The notes beneath the pieces were generated by a model, which did no database searches, was not told where the DNA came from, and saw only the letters and a list, made by a program, of their open reading frames with translations. From Chrysemys picta bellii (taxonomy: Eukaryota > Chordata > Testudines > Emydidae), in contig NC_088796.1 in the NCBI RefSeq assembly GCF_011386835.1, positions 28,723,011 to 28,787,010 of the forward strand: a stretch of 64,000 bases of DNA, given 5' to 3'. Below, in pieces: positions 1-10,729 of this stretch; within the stretch, counting starts at the first letter, position 1; each line of letters starts with the position of its first letter. Position numbers and translations under genes: made by a program.

Positions 1-180
1 GTGCGGGAGCACCTTCCCTGCTCTGCCAGTGCACCCCAACCTTCCTGCACCCTCAGCTCTGCCATTGTACCTCAACCTCTCTGCAACCCACAGGTCTGCC
101 AATGCACCCCAACTACTCTGCCAACATGCCCCAACATCTATTCACCCCACAGATCTGCCAATGCGCCCCAAGCCAGGCAC
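1..180. repeat. Imperfect C-rich minisatellite
   Basis: A motif of the form CTCTGCCA-TGCACCCCAAC followed by a C/T-rich spacer recurs about four times with changes in length and sequence (near 22, 57, 96 and 150). Such C-rich arrays lie inside several turtle DNA elements, as at 13300-13640 here, so this may be the end of an element that begins outside the window. The reading frames across it are low-complexity and not coding. Confidence 0.55.
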
Positions 181-203
181 AAATCCTGCACCCATCAACC
201 ATT

Positions 204-250
204 TCACTTGATTGTGAGCTCCTTGGGGCAGGGACTGTCTCTGTTATTAC
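204..250 (+). repeat. MIR-like SINE tail fragment
   Basis: The string around GTGAGCTCCTTGGGGCAGGG matches from memory the conserved 3' portion of amniote MIR-like SINEs. Only this short piece is recognisable. Confidence 0.4.
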
Positions 251-579
251 AGTGATGCAGCAGCGCCATCTTAGTTAAAGTTGTGTCAAAATTTCTGTTT
301 AAAGGTTGACCTAAGTTCTCTAAAATCAACATATTTAGACTGATTCTTTTGAAATCTGATGTGCCTCAGGAGAGTGGAGGGTACGGTTAATGACCCAAAT
401 TTGGGATCATTTACCCACATGACCTTTCTTCTGTTCTTCTGGAGCTGGCAGTAGCCAATGGGAATTATTTACATATGCTCTAGGTGCAGTTAGGATGTTA
501 GGTGTACCTACACTATGTAGTGGAGGCAATAGTGGGATCTGATTGGTAAAAGTGTATTTGTGATATGAGGACATGTGTC

Positions 580-1047
580 GATTACTTTGAGGTGTGGGAC
601 AGAGCTGTGATTCTGATATGAGGAGATCTCTGTTTTCTACCCTCTCGGGTGTGAGCAAAGGGAAGAACTGCATGTGTACCTTCAGGATCCAATATGCGTC
701 ATTTCAGAGCAGAACAATGTATATTACACAATTAGTATGGCACACGGGTTTATTACAAAGGGTATGGACAGCAGCTAACAGGGATATGAGAGCTGTCTAA
801 GCATTTATTATCTGCACGCACTCCAATAAAATGAGTGTGGTCAGTGTCAGGTGCAGCTGTATTGAATGGTGGAGGTGGCAGTTAGCTCTGCTTGGTTGAG
901 GTGTGTTGGTGAGATCTGTGAATTACTTTGAGGTGTGTGATTATGAGGAGATCTCTATTTTCCACCCTCTCATGTGTGCGAGGAAAGACATGAGGTGCGT
1001 GTGTGCCTTCAGGATGCATTATGCATAATTTCTATGCAGAATTGTGC
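580..1047. repeat. Diverged tandem duplication, two units about 340 bp apart
   Basis: Segment 580-715 and segment 921-1047 align over most of their length. Both share ATTACTTTGAGGTGTG, ATGAGGAGATCTCT, ACCCTCTC, CCTTCAGGAT and a similar ending with GCAGAA. Several small indels separate them. A weaker echo (TGCTGAAAGAGGG) occurs at about 1349 and 1514. The block could be two monomers of a dispersed satellite-like repeat or a local duplication. No coding potential is seen. Confidence 0.55.
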
Positions 1048-3030
1048 AGGGTCGTGCGGGTAGCAGGGCCTTCTATTACAAAGGACAGTGTCAGCACTCT
1101 CTGAGGTTGAATAAGAGAGGATTCTAATGCTTTAATGGTGGTTAAGTGAAAGTGTACGTTAAGATGGTATCCTGGGAACAAGTGTAAGGGAGTTGTAAAA
1201 GGCTTTGAAGTTGTTCTTAAAGTGTACATGTGTTGTATTCTTTCTGGGGAGTTGGATAGGTGCGTGAGTGTATGCTGGGAGCCGGAACCTCCTGAATGTT
1301 ATAGTGCCAATGGCCAGTGTAAGTACCTGCTCTGTGCATATTGAGGCACTGCTGAAAGAGGGTAGTGGGCAAGTGTCATGGGCCACTTTGTCCTTTAAGA
1401 GTGTTAGATGGAATCTTGTGGGTGAGAGTGAATGGGCTGTAAAAGGAGGTGAAGACTTCATACCATTTTTCAATGCTGGGGTTGATATGTGGGTTAATGG
1501 GGCATATTGGGACATTGCTGAAAGAGGGCAGAGTTAAGGCTGCATAGGCAACGTGAACTGTGCATTTCCTGGTTTACAGAAGTTTGAGTTTGCTCCACTA
1601 AATGTTCTGCAAGGGGACGACCTACCATCAAGTAACCTGAACTCTGCATTAACAGTTTTTTGTCATTAATTTAAAGGTTTGCCTAAGCTAGTGTTGGATT
1701 TCTTTCATACTGGAGGATGCCATTATCAACCATAAATGAAATCCATCTTGAGACTAAATCTGAAAAGGTTTTTTCTGTTAATCTTAGCGTTCATCTTGTA
1801 ATTCACAATTGAAAACGGGTAGGACTAAGCAGGCAATGACTTGTCTCTTTCACAGGATGTACAAAACAGCTAGGCGACCCCAGACTGGTATACAGATAAA
1901 TGCACTTATCCTTGAGGTCAGCACTTGTCAGCATTTATTAGCTGTAGAATTATCAGAGTTATCTAAGCAATACTGGAGAGAGCAAAGAAAGCACAACTGC
2001 TTTAAAATGTGTCTTGAGGTATGCATGACCTCATCTTTGAGACATGCATATGCTAGGGACAGGATAAACCCGAGTGAAAGAAAAGTTATTTTTGATCATG
2101 AAAAATATTTACCCCTCTCCCTATACCCAGGAATAACAAGTGCTCAGATATTACTGTGATGGGATCATATAAGAACCTATACAAGTACATAAGATCTAAC
2201 AAAAGGGTTGCAAAACAAGTGTTTCTATGTCTAATGTGCTTGTAAATCACACACATCACAAAAGGTGTGTGTGTGTGTTCATGCAGGGGGAGGGGGGAAT
2301 CCTACAATACTAACCCTTTGACTGTTAAGCTCTAAAACAATTTCCCCTTGGCTGTAAAACTAATTGGTTATTAGTATGTGCTTGGATGCCTAACAAAGCT
2401 TTCCACCTATAAGGCTTTCAAAAAAATCATTGTGTTCTTGTATTCTGCTGCATTCATTTATACTGTTCCAGATGCATTGAATATGACAACAAAACACTGA
2501 AGAGGGAAAATTGTGTTGATCCACTTATCCTCAGAAGCTATGGTGATGAGCACAAGAGAAATACCCAGAACTACAATAAAATGAACATTGGGACGTATCC
2601 CAGAAAGTGCTGTGCAACTGCCACTATTTATGTTTATGTTCCAGTAGTGTCCACACAAGCACACACTCTCTCTCTCTCTAAGAGCCAGTCCCTGCCTGGA
2701 AGAATTTACAGTCTAAATAGTCAGAACAGTCACAGGGAGAAAGGAATATTAAGGATTTGGCTCTTTGCGTAATTTTAGAAAATATATTCACATGCCAGGG
2801 AATTGAACTAATGCTTTGGCTTCATAAAAATGGCTAAGGACCACCAATCTTGGTCAACAAAAATGAGGTTAGAGAGGTAGTGCATTTGTATAAGCCTAAG
2901 GTCCCAAGCAGGCAGGTTGATATGTAGGACACCAATGTAATCAGTACATCAGGTCACAAATGGTAACTTTTTTTTCCTGCTTCAAGGTTTGGGTTACAAA
3001 CACCAAAAGCCTGCACCTCCAGCATCAAAG
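1048..3030. other. Non-coding stretch, no gene recognised
   Basis: AT-rich sequence with a short GT run at about 2267-2280, a CT run at about 2668-2680 and a MIR-like piece near 2685-2740 (AGAGCCAGTCCCTGCC, then a TTACAGTCTAAATAG-like motif on the minus-type side). No exon with splice signals was recognised. Confidence 0.5.
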
Positions 3031-3040
3031 AAATAAATTA

Positions 3041-3227
3041 ATGGAGATATCCTATCTCCTAGAACTGGAAGGGACCTTGAAAGGTCATTGAGTCCAGTCC
3101 CTTGCCTTCACTAACAGGACCAAATACTAATTTTGCCCCAGATTCCTAAGTGGCCCCCTCAAGGACTGAACTCATAACCCTGGGTTTAGCAGGCCAATGC
3201 TCAAACCACTGAGCTACCCCTCCCCCA
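3041..3227 (-). repeat. tRNA-derived SINE (Cry-I / tortoise polIII type)
   Basis: Read on the minus strand from about 3227, the element starts with a tRNA-like head: an A-box region GGGTAGCTCAGTGGTTTGAG and a B-box-like GGTTATGAGTTCAGTCC. A tRNA-unrelated middle follows, then a 3' tail (CCTTTCAAGGTCCCTTCCAG) that closely resembles a CR1 LINE 3' end, and it finishes in an A/T-rich repeat. Turtle Cry-I/polIII SINEs are known for a tRNA-Lys-derived head and a CR1-like tail used for mobilisation. This composition is the strongest single marker for a turtle source. It is not a functional tRNA gene, because the cloverleaf is degraded. Confidence 0.8.
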
Positions 3228-4418
3228 AAAGCTATGCTAGGGTGAAAAATGATTTGGAGGTATGGCAGTGCCACTCCTGACTGGTGAACATCATTTCTTG
3301 CAGCACATGGGATTTTAATTTGAATGACTCCGACCTACATGCCAACTAGGTCTGATCCTACTTAGCTTGTGACAGCAACCAGAGATGGTCCCTCTGCAGG
3401 CAGCCTCTCTTGGCCCAGTTATCCTTTTTCTCCTTTCTTAGGCTTTGGTTTTAATCAAAGGTTCTTACGTGTTTTTGGTTTGTTTTGCCTTGGTTGCTAA
3501 GGCAGAATGGTACATTTTTAGTGTGGTAGGCAAGGATTTAGTTACATGTCTGTTGAGGGGTCCTTAGAGATTAATTTGGAAATAAAGTATTACTTTTACA
3601 GAGATGGGTGGATTTATGTGTTTTCTGTTCTCCACTCCAGGTACATTAAAAGTACCTCAACATTTCTGCATTCTCTAAGGGAGCTACGTTATTCCACCCA
3701 GTCTTCAACTTCAGAGACAGCAAGGGTAAGAACAGCTCCAATGTCATTTACCAAGTTCAGATAAAATTGGCAATTTCACTGAAAGTCAGAAAACAAAACA
3801 GATTCATGTAAAGTACAGCTTTGTGTGTATCAAAAAGGCTCTTTCACAACTGTCTTTCAGATGTGCTAAAGGCAGCTGTTTCACTGTCAAGTTAATTCAA
3901 TAAGCAAAGGGAACGTAATTCATTTGGTGTGTACTGTTTGCTAATCAAAGAATATTTCTTGGCATGTAAACTGTGCATGACAGAATGTTAAGCCTGAAAA
4001 CATATTGCTAGTCCTCAAAGTTTTTATCAGCTCCAAGAAACAGAACGTACAATCATGTGAACAATTCTTTTAATTAAACCACTGAAGGCCAATGCTGCTG
4101 TATAAAATTCCAAGCTGCACTGAGTATGTGGTCATATGAGGGAAATCAAAAGAAAAGACTTCCCCTCCCCCCTCCCCCCGGGTAGGAGAACAGGGACAGA
4201 TGATAAGATAAATTTCTCCTCTTTCAAATTATTGTCCAACTGAGAGTCATATGCAATATCAATAGCAAAGGCCCTAAGCATATAGTGTATCTGTTATAGA
4301 TAAACTCCTTTTATCTAGGTTACCCTAATCCTCCCATATTGTACATCTGCTACAATGCCAAAGGGAGTGGTGGGGGAACAAAACCATTTTCCATTTTGAG
4401 AAGGATTGATCAGCATCT
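3228..4418. other. Non-coding stretch, no gene recognised
   Basis: AT-rich intronic or intergenic sequence. One C-rich run lies at about 4165-4182. No repeat family, exon or RNA gene could be named. Confidence 0.45.
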
Positions 4419-4426
4419 CTCTATAG

Positions 4427-4753
4427 CAGTGGTTCCCAAACTTGTTCCGCCGCTTGTCCAGGGAAAGCCCCTGGCAGGCCGGGCCGGTTTGTTTACCTGC
4501 TGCGTCCGCAGATTCTGCCGATTGCAGCTCCCAGTGGCCGTGGTTTGCTGCCAATGGGAGCTGCTGGAAGCAGCGGCCAATATGTCCCCTTGGCCCGCGC
4601 CGCTTCCAGCAGCTCCCATTGGCCTGGAGCAGCAAACCGCAGCCAGTGGGAGCTGCGATCGGCTGAACCTGCAGACGCGGCAGGTAAACAAACTGGCCTG
4701 GCCCGCCAGGGGCTTTCCCTGGCCAAGCGGCGGAACAAGTTTGGGAACCACTG
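4427..4753. mobile_element. Palindromic hAT-like MITE, 327 bp, perfect 8-bp TSD
   Basis: The element is bounded by CAGTGGTTCCCAAACTTGTT and its reverse complement and is flanked on both sides by CTCTATAG (4419-4426 and 4754-4761), an exact 8-bp target duplication typical of hAT transposition. The two halves are inverted repeats over most of the length (CCGCCGCTTG, GGGAAAGCCCCTGGC, GTTTGTTTACCTGC and so on), so the single strand would fold into one long hairpin. It has no transposase and is presumably mobilised in trans. Relatives lie at 20967 and 25232. Reading frames of up to 140 codons across it are products of the palindrome. Confidence 0.9.
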
Positions 4754-4910
4754 CTCTATAGCTTCATCTGCACTAGGGGCTTGGTCTGTTGCATCTTGAA
4801 CAAGTGGGGCTGCTCCAGTGCAAGCTACATTGGTGCAGGGCATCTATACCAACCATCTTGTCTTGGCTGCAAAAAGCTGCACTGTATCTACATGCAGCTC
4901 TCACTGAGGG

Positions 4911-5100
4911 TTGCCACCTTTCCAATTCCTGGTAACCTGACCCTCAAGGCCCTGCCCCTGCCCTGTCTCTTCTTCCCCAGACACCACCCTCTGCTCCGCC
5001 TCTTCCCCAGAGGCCCCAGCCTCTGCTCTGCCTATTCCCCCAAGGCCCTGCCCCCATCACTTACTCCTCTCCCCACGTCGCTTGCTGGATCATCTCAAGG
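4911..5100. repeat. C/T-rich dispersed repeat fragment
   Basis: It starts with GGGTTGCCACCTTTCCAATT and continues as a CCCTGCCCC/TCTTCCCC-rich stretch. The reverse complement of 13800-13917 starts in a closely similar way (GGGTTGCCAACTTTCTAAT), so both are fragments of one turtle dispersed element. Neither copy shows both ends. Confidence 0.45.
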
Positions 5101-6091
5101 AGCCTGACTGTAGACAGGAGGTGTCCCTGGCCGAGCAGGGGCTGGCATTGGTTAATGACTCGGCACTTCCCCCCACACCACGGTAACTGGGCTTTTGGTT
5201 GGGTGCCATTTAGGGTTACCAGGTCCCCGAAAACTGGGCACCTGGGAACCCTAAATGGCACCTGGACACAGAACCCAAAAACTGGACTGTCTAGGTAAAA
5301 ATGAGATGGGTGGCACCCTACACTCGCTGCAAGCACTGAAAGTCTCTATGATTTGCTGCACCTATCCCACTATTCTCAGCACACTCCATGGAGCAGGGTG
5401 CATGCAGGAGATGGTATACACTGTCTCTTCTGTTCATAGTACAGATGCCAAGGCAAAAGGGCACCAGACTCACCTTCTGAGTAGACCATTGCTGAACTGA
5501 CTCCAGACCTAGATGCTTGAGGGCAATTGTAGGAGCACTGCTACTCTTGGGTGGGGGTGATGCACCAGGAAACTAGGAGCTGGATTTAATTATTGTCATT
5601 CACTTATTCCAATTTTTTTAAGCTCAATATTTTTTCCTATTCTTGTTTTAATACTCTTTGTTTTGTTTTGTTATGTAATTAAATGACTGCTCTCTTTTCT
5701 CTTGTGTTTCCCTGTGGGAGACCGAGATTAAAGTGGTCTGGGTGTGCGATGGCAGGGATGTTATCCGTGCCAGCTCCTCCGTGGTGTCCAGTTGGCAACC
5801 CATGCCCCAATCCTTCACATCATGCAGTGGGGCTCAGAGGACGGACTGGTTCTTGGTGGGATGAGTGGTGCATGGTGTAGCGGGGAGCTAAATGGATCTA
5901 CTAGGGGATAGGGGGAAAAGGATTGTGTGCTGCGTATCCTTTAACTCATGACCCCTTTGTTTTCCAGAGCTCAGGAGTGTGGAAGATGCTGTGAGGCAGC
6001 ATCTAAGCCCAGTAAATAAGTACGTGTATGCATGCACCCTAGGTTAGCTGTCTGCTATCCTTTGATGTTTGTGCTTTGCAGATAAATCCTC
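5101..6091. other. Non-coding stretch with a small inverted repeat
   Basis: No gene recognised. Between about 5204 and 5263, TGCCATTTAGGGTTACCAGGT is mirrored by ACCTGGGAACCCTAAATGGCA, a short imperfect hairpin that resembles the ends of dispersed turtle repeats. Confidence 0.4.
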
Positions 6092-6099
6092 ATAGGACC

Positions 6100-7241
6100 T
6101 AGGGTGACCAGACGTCCCGATTTTATCGGGACAGTCCCGATATTTCCTTCTTTGTCCCGCGTCCCGACCGATGTTCGGTCGGGACGCGGGACAAAGAAGG
6201 AAATTTACCCTCTGCTCCGGCGCTCACGCCCCCCCAACCCCGACTCCGCCCCCTCCTTCCCCCATTGGATCTCTCAATGGAGGGAGGAGGTTAGGAGGAG
6301 GGTCGGGCAACTACCAGGAGCCTGGGAGGGGAAGGGAAAGTTGCCGCGGCCCCGCCGGGAAGGAGCCGCTGGAGCGCAGCCGAGTGGGAGAGGCGCGGGG
6401 CTCCCATGCCGGCGGCGGGACGCGCCGCATGTGCCCACGGCGGGCTGGGGAGCGGGAGGCTCTGCAGGGCTGGGAAAAGCCCTGGCTCCTGCCCGTTGCC
6501 CAGCCTGGAGCCCCGGGGAGCCCCTCAGGAGACCGGCCGCTGCTGTGGAGGCAGCAGCCGGGGCTGGCTCTGGCCCGGGTGGGCAGCGTGGGCCGCCGGA
6601 GACACGCGGCGAAGAGAGGCTGCGGGGGCGAGACTTGTCCCAGGCAGGGAGGCCGGCGGACAGGGGCGAGGGGCCAGCCGGGGTCCCCATAAACTTCCCC
6701 GCTGCTGACAGGGAGCCCCGCGCCTCTCTTGCTTGGCTGCGCTCCAGCGGCTCGCCCCGCCTGGAAGGAGCCGCTGGAGCGCAGCCGAGCGGGAGAGGCG
6801 TGGGGCTCCCTGCCGGCGGCGGGACGCGCTGCATGTGCCCACGGCAGGCTGGGGGGCAGGAGGCTCTGCAGGGCTGGGAAAAGCCCTGGCTCCTGCCCGT
6901 TGCCCAGCCTGGAGCCCCTCAGGCGACCGGCCGCTGCTGTGGCTCGGCTGTGCCAGCCCTGGCCCCTTGCACGCCCGCGCCGTGGCCAGCCCCGGACTTT
7001 GTTTCTTGTCCCCCCCCCTGCCCTCTTTATCCCTAGCCCCTTCTGCATCGGGGCCAGCTTTTGCCCTGGGGTGGGCAGCACGTGCGCCCGGCGCGGCTGG
7101 GGCCTGCTAATGCCCCCCCCGCCCCTGCGAAACTGCTTTTTTTTTTTTTTTTTTTTTGGCTCCGCCGCCATTTTTTTTTGCTCCGCCCCCCCCCCCCCCC
7201 CCCGCGTCCCGATATTTCATCCCTGTGGTCTGGTCACCCTA
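6100..7241. mobile_element. Non-autonomous hAT-like element, 1142 bp, perfect 8-bp TSD
   Basis: The ends are exact 14-bp inverted repeats, TAGGGTGACCAGAC at 6100-6113 and its complement at 7228-7241. The direct repeat ATAGGACC flanks both sides (6092-6099 and 7242-7249), which is the 8-bp duplication expected of hAT. The left subterminal region has two stem-loops. The interior is GC- and CpG-rich and contains a direct duplication of about 180-190 bp (6358-6548 and 6764-6942), then poly-T (about 7138-7157) and a C run. Open frames of up to 310 codons on both strands are artefacts of GC richness, without a transposase motif. A diverged relative begins at 12827. Confidence 0.9.
6142..6204. repeat. 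Perfect 30-bp inverted repeat with 3-nt loop
   Basis: Positions 6142-6171 and 6175-6204 are exact reverse complements around TGT. A smaller stem-loop (8-bp arms, 3-nt loop) lies directly outside at 6114-6132. The copy at 12827 keeps the same hairpin in degraded form, so it belongs to the family and may be a subterminal transposase-binding or fold-back structure (inference). Confidence 0.9.
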
Positions 7242-7249
7242 ATAGGACC

Positions 7250-8940
7250 AAATAAACAAACAAAGTTTACAAAGTTTTACCTGCCTTAAATAATAACAAA
7301 GTTTTATTTTCCAACCTGTCTTTACTGCTTTGGAAGATTGAGGTGGGGATGGAGAGAGAGAAGTGGGCAACTGTTGAGGACGGACAGAGCCAAGCAGATA
7401 CCAGACATGTTTGTCTCAGGTTGTTCCAGACCTGTCCTGAATGGGGGATGTGCACTTCTAAGACTAGCTGAGTAGTCAATGGCTCTTGGGCCTACAAGCA
7501 GCCAGTAGGTAAGTGGCTTGACAGATGGCAGAACGGTCTGAGCTAACAAAGCAGTCACTGAAGCGTGGGCAGGAGCACCGTGGGATTACACTGGGATGAC
7601 AAATTGCACTGTTGTTGCTGCTAGGCCAGTGTTTGCTCTCTGCACTGGCACTGCAATAGTACAGAGTCATATGGTGGTGGATAAATACCATGCTTAGCCT
7701 TGTCCGGAGCAAGCACAAACACAGTGGTGGTGTGAATAATTATGTGTAGCTGCAAACTCTTTTGTGGGTGCTACATGACGTGATACAAGTGTGCTGGGTG
7801 TTGTGTTATTGTTGGCAATGCCAAAATGCTCCAGCATCAACAAGGAGATGCTTCAGTGCTTAACTACCAATCAGGCATATTACAGCTTCTATTAGTATCC
7901 AGCAAAGAATGTCTGTGTGTGTGTGCACACGTGCGTTGTTTTTACTATATAAATTAACAAGTACTGTATAATATAGAAAACACATAGTAGCTGTCTACTC
8001 TGCCCTTTTCTGAGTGGCTACATAGTTCAGATTATGGTGTGGTATGTAAAGTTTTCCCAGTTAATTAGAATGTGCCTTACTGCATCGGGGTAATGAATGT
8101 TGCATACATGCATGACATGCAGTACGGATTGCATGCTTATCAACTAGTAAAATCTGAATGCAGAGATGGTGAGAAGAGTTCTATACTTACTAGTATTGTT
8201 TTGCTTCTTTGGATTGCTCATCTATCTATTTTTGAACAGGATCACAGTCACATGGGCTACAGCTTTGGAATATTTGATCTTCACTTTCAAAGCAGTCATC
8301 ACAGTGAGTTCAGGGCTATTAACTGTGTAGATCTCACATACATTCCCATCGGCTGTATCCTGCTGTGTAGTATTTTTGCATAACTAATGAAATTTCAGCA
8401 TTCCTGGCAGGCAATATGTCATAGTTCTGAAACATATTGAAAGTTTGTTTCTCTTGCAGTTGTTACAAGAGGGATTGGGGGAATAAATCTTTCAGACCAG
8501 TTTGGATCCACACTTGCTGCTTGTGGGAAAAATCTCAATTATGGTTTTGAAAGCCATGATCACCAGATATTCCTGCCGTATTACTTTTTGACATTTCAAA
8601 TATGTTAATTAGTGATAGGTTCAAGTTCCATGCAGAAACGAGATGCTGAGAACATAGAGATTCAGATTATACAAATCTCAACCAATCATTAAAATCTGGA
8701 CTCCATTCACGCCTTATTTTCTTTCAAACAGCTACAAAAAAGACCATTCTGAGCAGAAGGAAACAAAAGCAGATTCTTGCGGTCCCCCCCCACCATGGCA
8801 CTGCAATTTTAAAAAGCATCATTCCAGTAATGAGTGAGAGACTGGTGGTTTGTCACTTGTGCTACTGAAGGTTCAACAGTAAAAGCCTCTGACAAAGCAA
8901 AGGAAAGAAATAGGGGTGCTTTCTAGATGAACAGTAAAGG
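7250..8940. other. Non-coding stretch, no gene recognised
   Basis: AT-rich sequence with a TGTGTGTG run at about 7914-7923. Reading frames here are short and carry no recognisable protein family. Confidence 0.45.
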
Positions 8941-9227
8941 AACGTCTACACTATGATAAAAGACCCTCTGCACAGCCGCAGCTGGCCTGGGACAACTGAC
9001 TTGGGCTTATGCAGCTCAGGCTGTGCGGCTATAAAGTTGCAATATAGAAGTGCGGGCTCCGGCTGGAGCCCAGGCTCTGAGATCCAGCCAGTGGGGAGGG
9101 GCTCAGAGCCTGGGCTCCACTGCAAGACTTTTAGCTCTACAAGACCAAGCCCTGTGAGCTCATGTCACTTGACCCAGGCTCTGAGACTCAGTGCCACAGG
9201 TCTTTTTATCGCAGCATAGATGTATCC
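8941..9227. mobile_element. TIR element with imperfect ends, about 287 bp
   Basis: The left end AACGTCTACACTATGATAAA is matched, with changes, by the reverse complement of 9201-9226 (ATACATCTATGCTGCGATAA). The interior carries several inverted blocks built from GAGCCTGGGCTC and GGAGCCCAGGCTCTG. This matches remembered turtle non-autonomous DNA elements with CGTCTACAC-type ends. A clear target duplication was not found. Confidence 0.6.
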
Positions 9228-9647
9228 TCAGAGACATTCCCTTCCCCTAGGAGTGCATAGATTTTATATAGGTGAAGCATGTAGCAATATCTGTGGGTCA
9301 GGTTGCACAAGCATTTCTGTTCCAAAGTCATTTTCAATTACTTACATCATTTTTTGCTGTCATATCATTTTGGCTGACGTTTAACCTTGTTTTTTCCAGC
9401 CTGAATTTGTTTGGGAAAGCTGTCATAAAAACAATTCAGCCCCTTTCAACTAGGAGGGAGAGTTTGGGGGTGTGCATCACAATTATTTGGGAAAAGCGGT
9501 TTCATCCTTAGCCATTCATCATATGGAAGGAGACACTATTCCCTCTGGACCTTTCCAACATAATCGCATCTTTGCAAAGAGAACAAAACATTACCAGACC
9601 ATTGTTCCTCATTATAACTGTTTTGTTTTGCAATGCTCTTGTGCCTT

Positions 9648-9930
9648 AGGGTATATCTGCACTGCAACTGGAAGTGGGACTGCAGCACCTATGGATCAAA
9701 GCTAGCCTAGATACCAAGAGCCACGAAGCCACAACAGCGTGGATTTCAGGATGGGCTGAGTAAGTACCTAGGGTCCCGGGTAGATACATACTCAAGTGGT
9801 GAGTCCTTCCTGATATCTGTGCTGCCACAGCTTCATCACTATTGGTACATGAGCTAGGTAGATTATAGCTAGCTCCATTATGTCAACACATGATGCAATC
9901 ACACTTCTGATTCCAGTGTAGACATGCCAT
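9648..9930. mobile_element. TIR element with TGTCTACACTG-type ends
   Basis: The left end AGGGTATATCTGCACTGCAA and the right end CCAGTGTAGACATGCCAT are imperfect inverted repeats. Such ends mark a common class of turtle non-autonomous DNA elements, and similar pieces occur at about 24440 and 30080. The target duplication is unclear. Confidence 0.55.
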
Positions 9931-10729
9931 AATGGTAGTGTGGTGGCCACCTGAAATTTGGCAGGCACATAGTCACAGAGAGGTGCCTTTAGGTGATTTG
10001 GTGAAAATTGGTTGTGATTTGTCCAGTCACAAACGTTTAAATAATTATATTTCTTATATGCGCACTGATTTTTATAATGTAACAGCTAATAACCTGTCAA
10101 CCTTCTGTTCACTTTGTGCATGCATTAGATCCACAGGGAATCTTACCTCTTTCTATATGATGAATGCCTGAGTGTTTGGGAAGGAAATAGACTCTAAACA
10201 GTCCACCCACATTTGATATAATGTGTGAAGTTAAATAAAGAAGGATGCATGGCTCCGTCCTATGTCTGTCCACTGGGTGTGTGAAGGTTTGTAAGGAAGA
10301 AAATTTTGCACTGTCCGGCTTTGTTAGAGACACTAATTGATATCTCTTTCTCCTGGAACTAGTGCCAAGAGCCAGGCTGGGTTCAGTGATTGCATAGATT
10401 TGCCCATATCTAAAAAGCACATTTTCTGAATAAATATTTGCAGTGTTAAAAGGTAAGAAACAAAATGTGGGGGGGGAAAAGTATCCAGAAAGAATCAGGA
10501 CTTTGTTTACGCTTTAGTGCGAATTCTCTTTCCAGGTAAAAGCACTTATCTTTCATTGTTGTTTCCTTTAAATGCTTGAAGATCACCTTTGAACTTTGAC
10601 CCTAACCCATCATAGCAGAAAAAAAAGAAATGCATCTGCTAAATCTTCCATAATAGGAGCGATAAAAACAGAGTTAATGACACATAGAACACAATCAATC
10701 TGAACACACAGTGCCTTGCAGACACTTAC
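9931..10729 (-). other. PLCXD3 intron sequence 3' of the exon
   Basis: This stretch lies downstream of the exon on the minus strand and begins at the donor GTAAGTG (10723-10729 on the + strand as CACTTAC). I searched it by eye for the small final exon of PLCXD3 and did not find it. Confidence 0.6.

Noticed and set aside
3200..3227. tRNA gene on the minus strand
   Set aside because: Only A- and B-box-like parts are kept, and they join a SINE body with a CR1-like tail.
6104..7289. Open frames of up to 310 codons on both strands
   Set aside because: They lie inside a GC-rich hAT-like element, overlap on opposite strands, and are low-complexity Pro/Gly/Arg/Ala-rich without a domain.
1..10700. 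Final exon of PLCXD3
   Set aside because: Expected downstream on the minus strand, but no text fitting the conserved carboxy-terminal residues was seen; it is probably outside the window.
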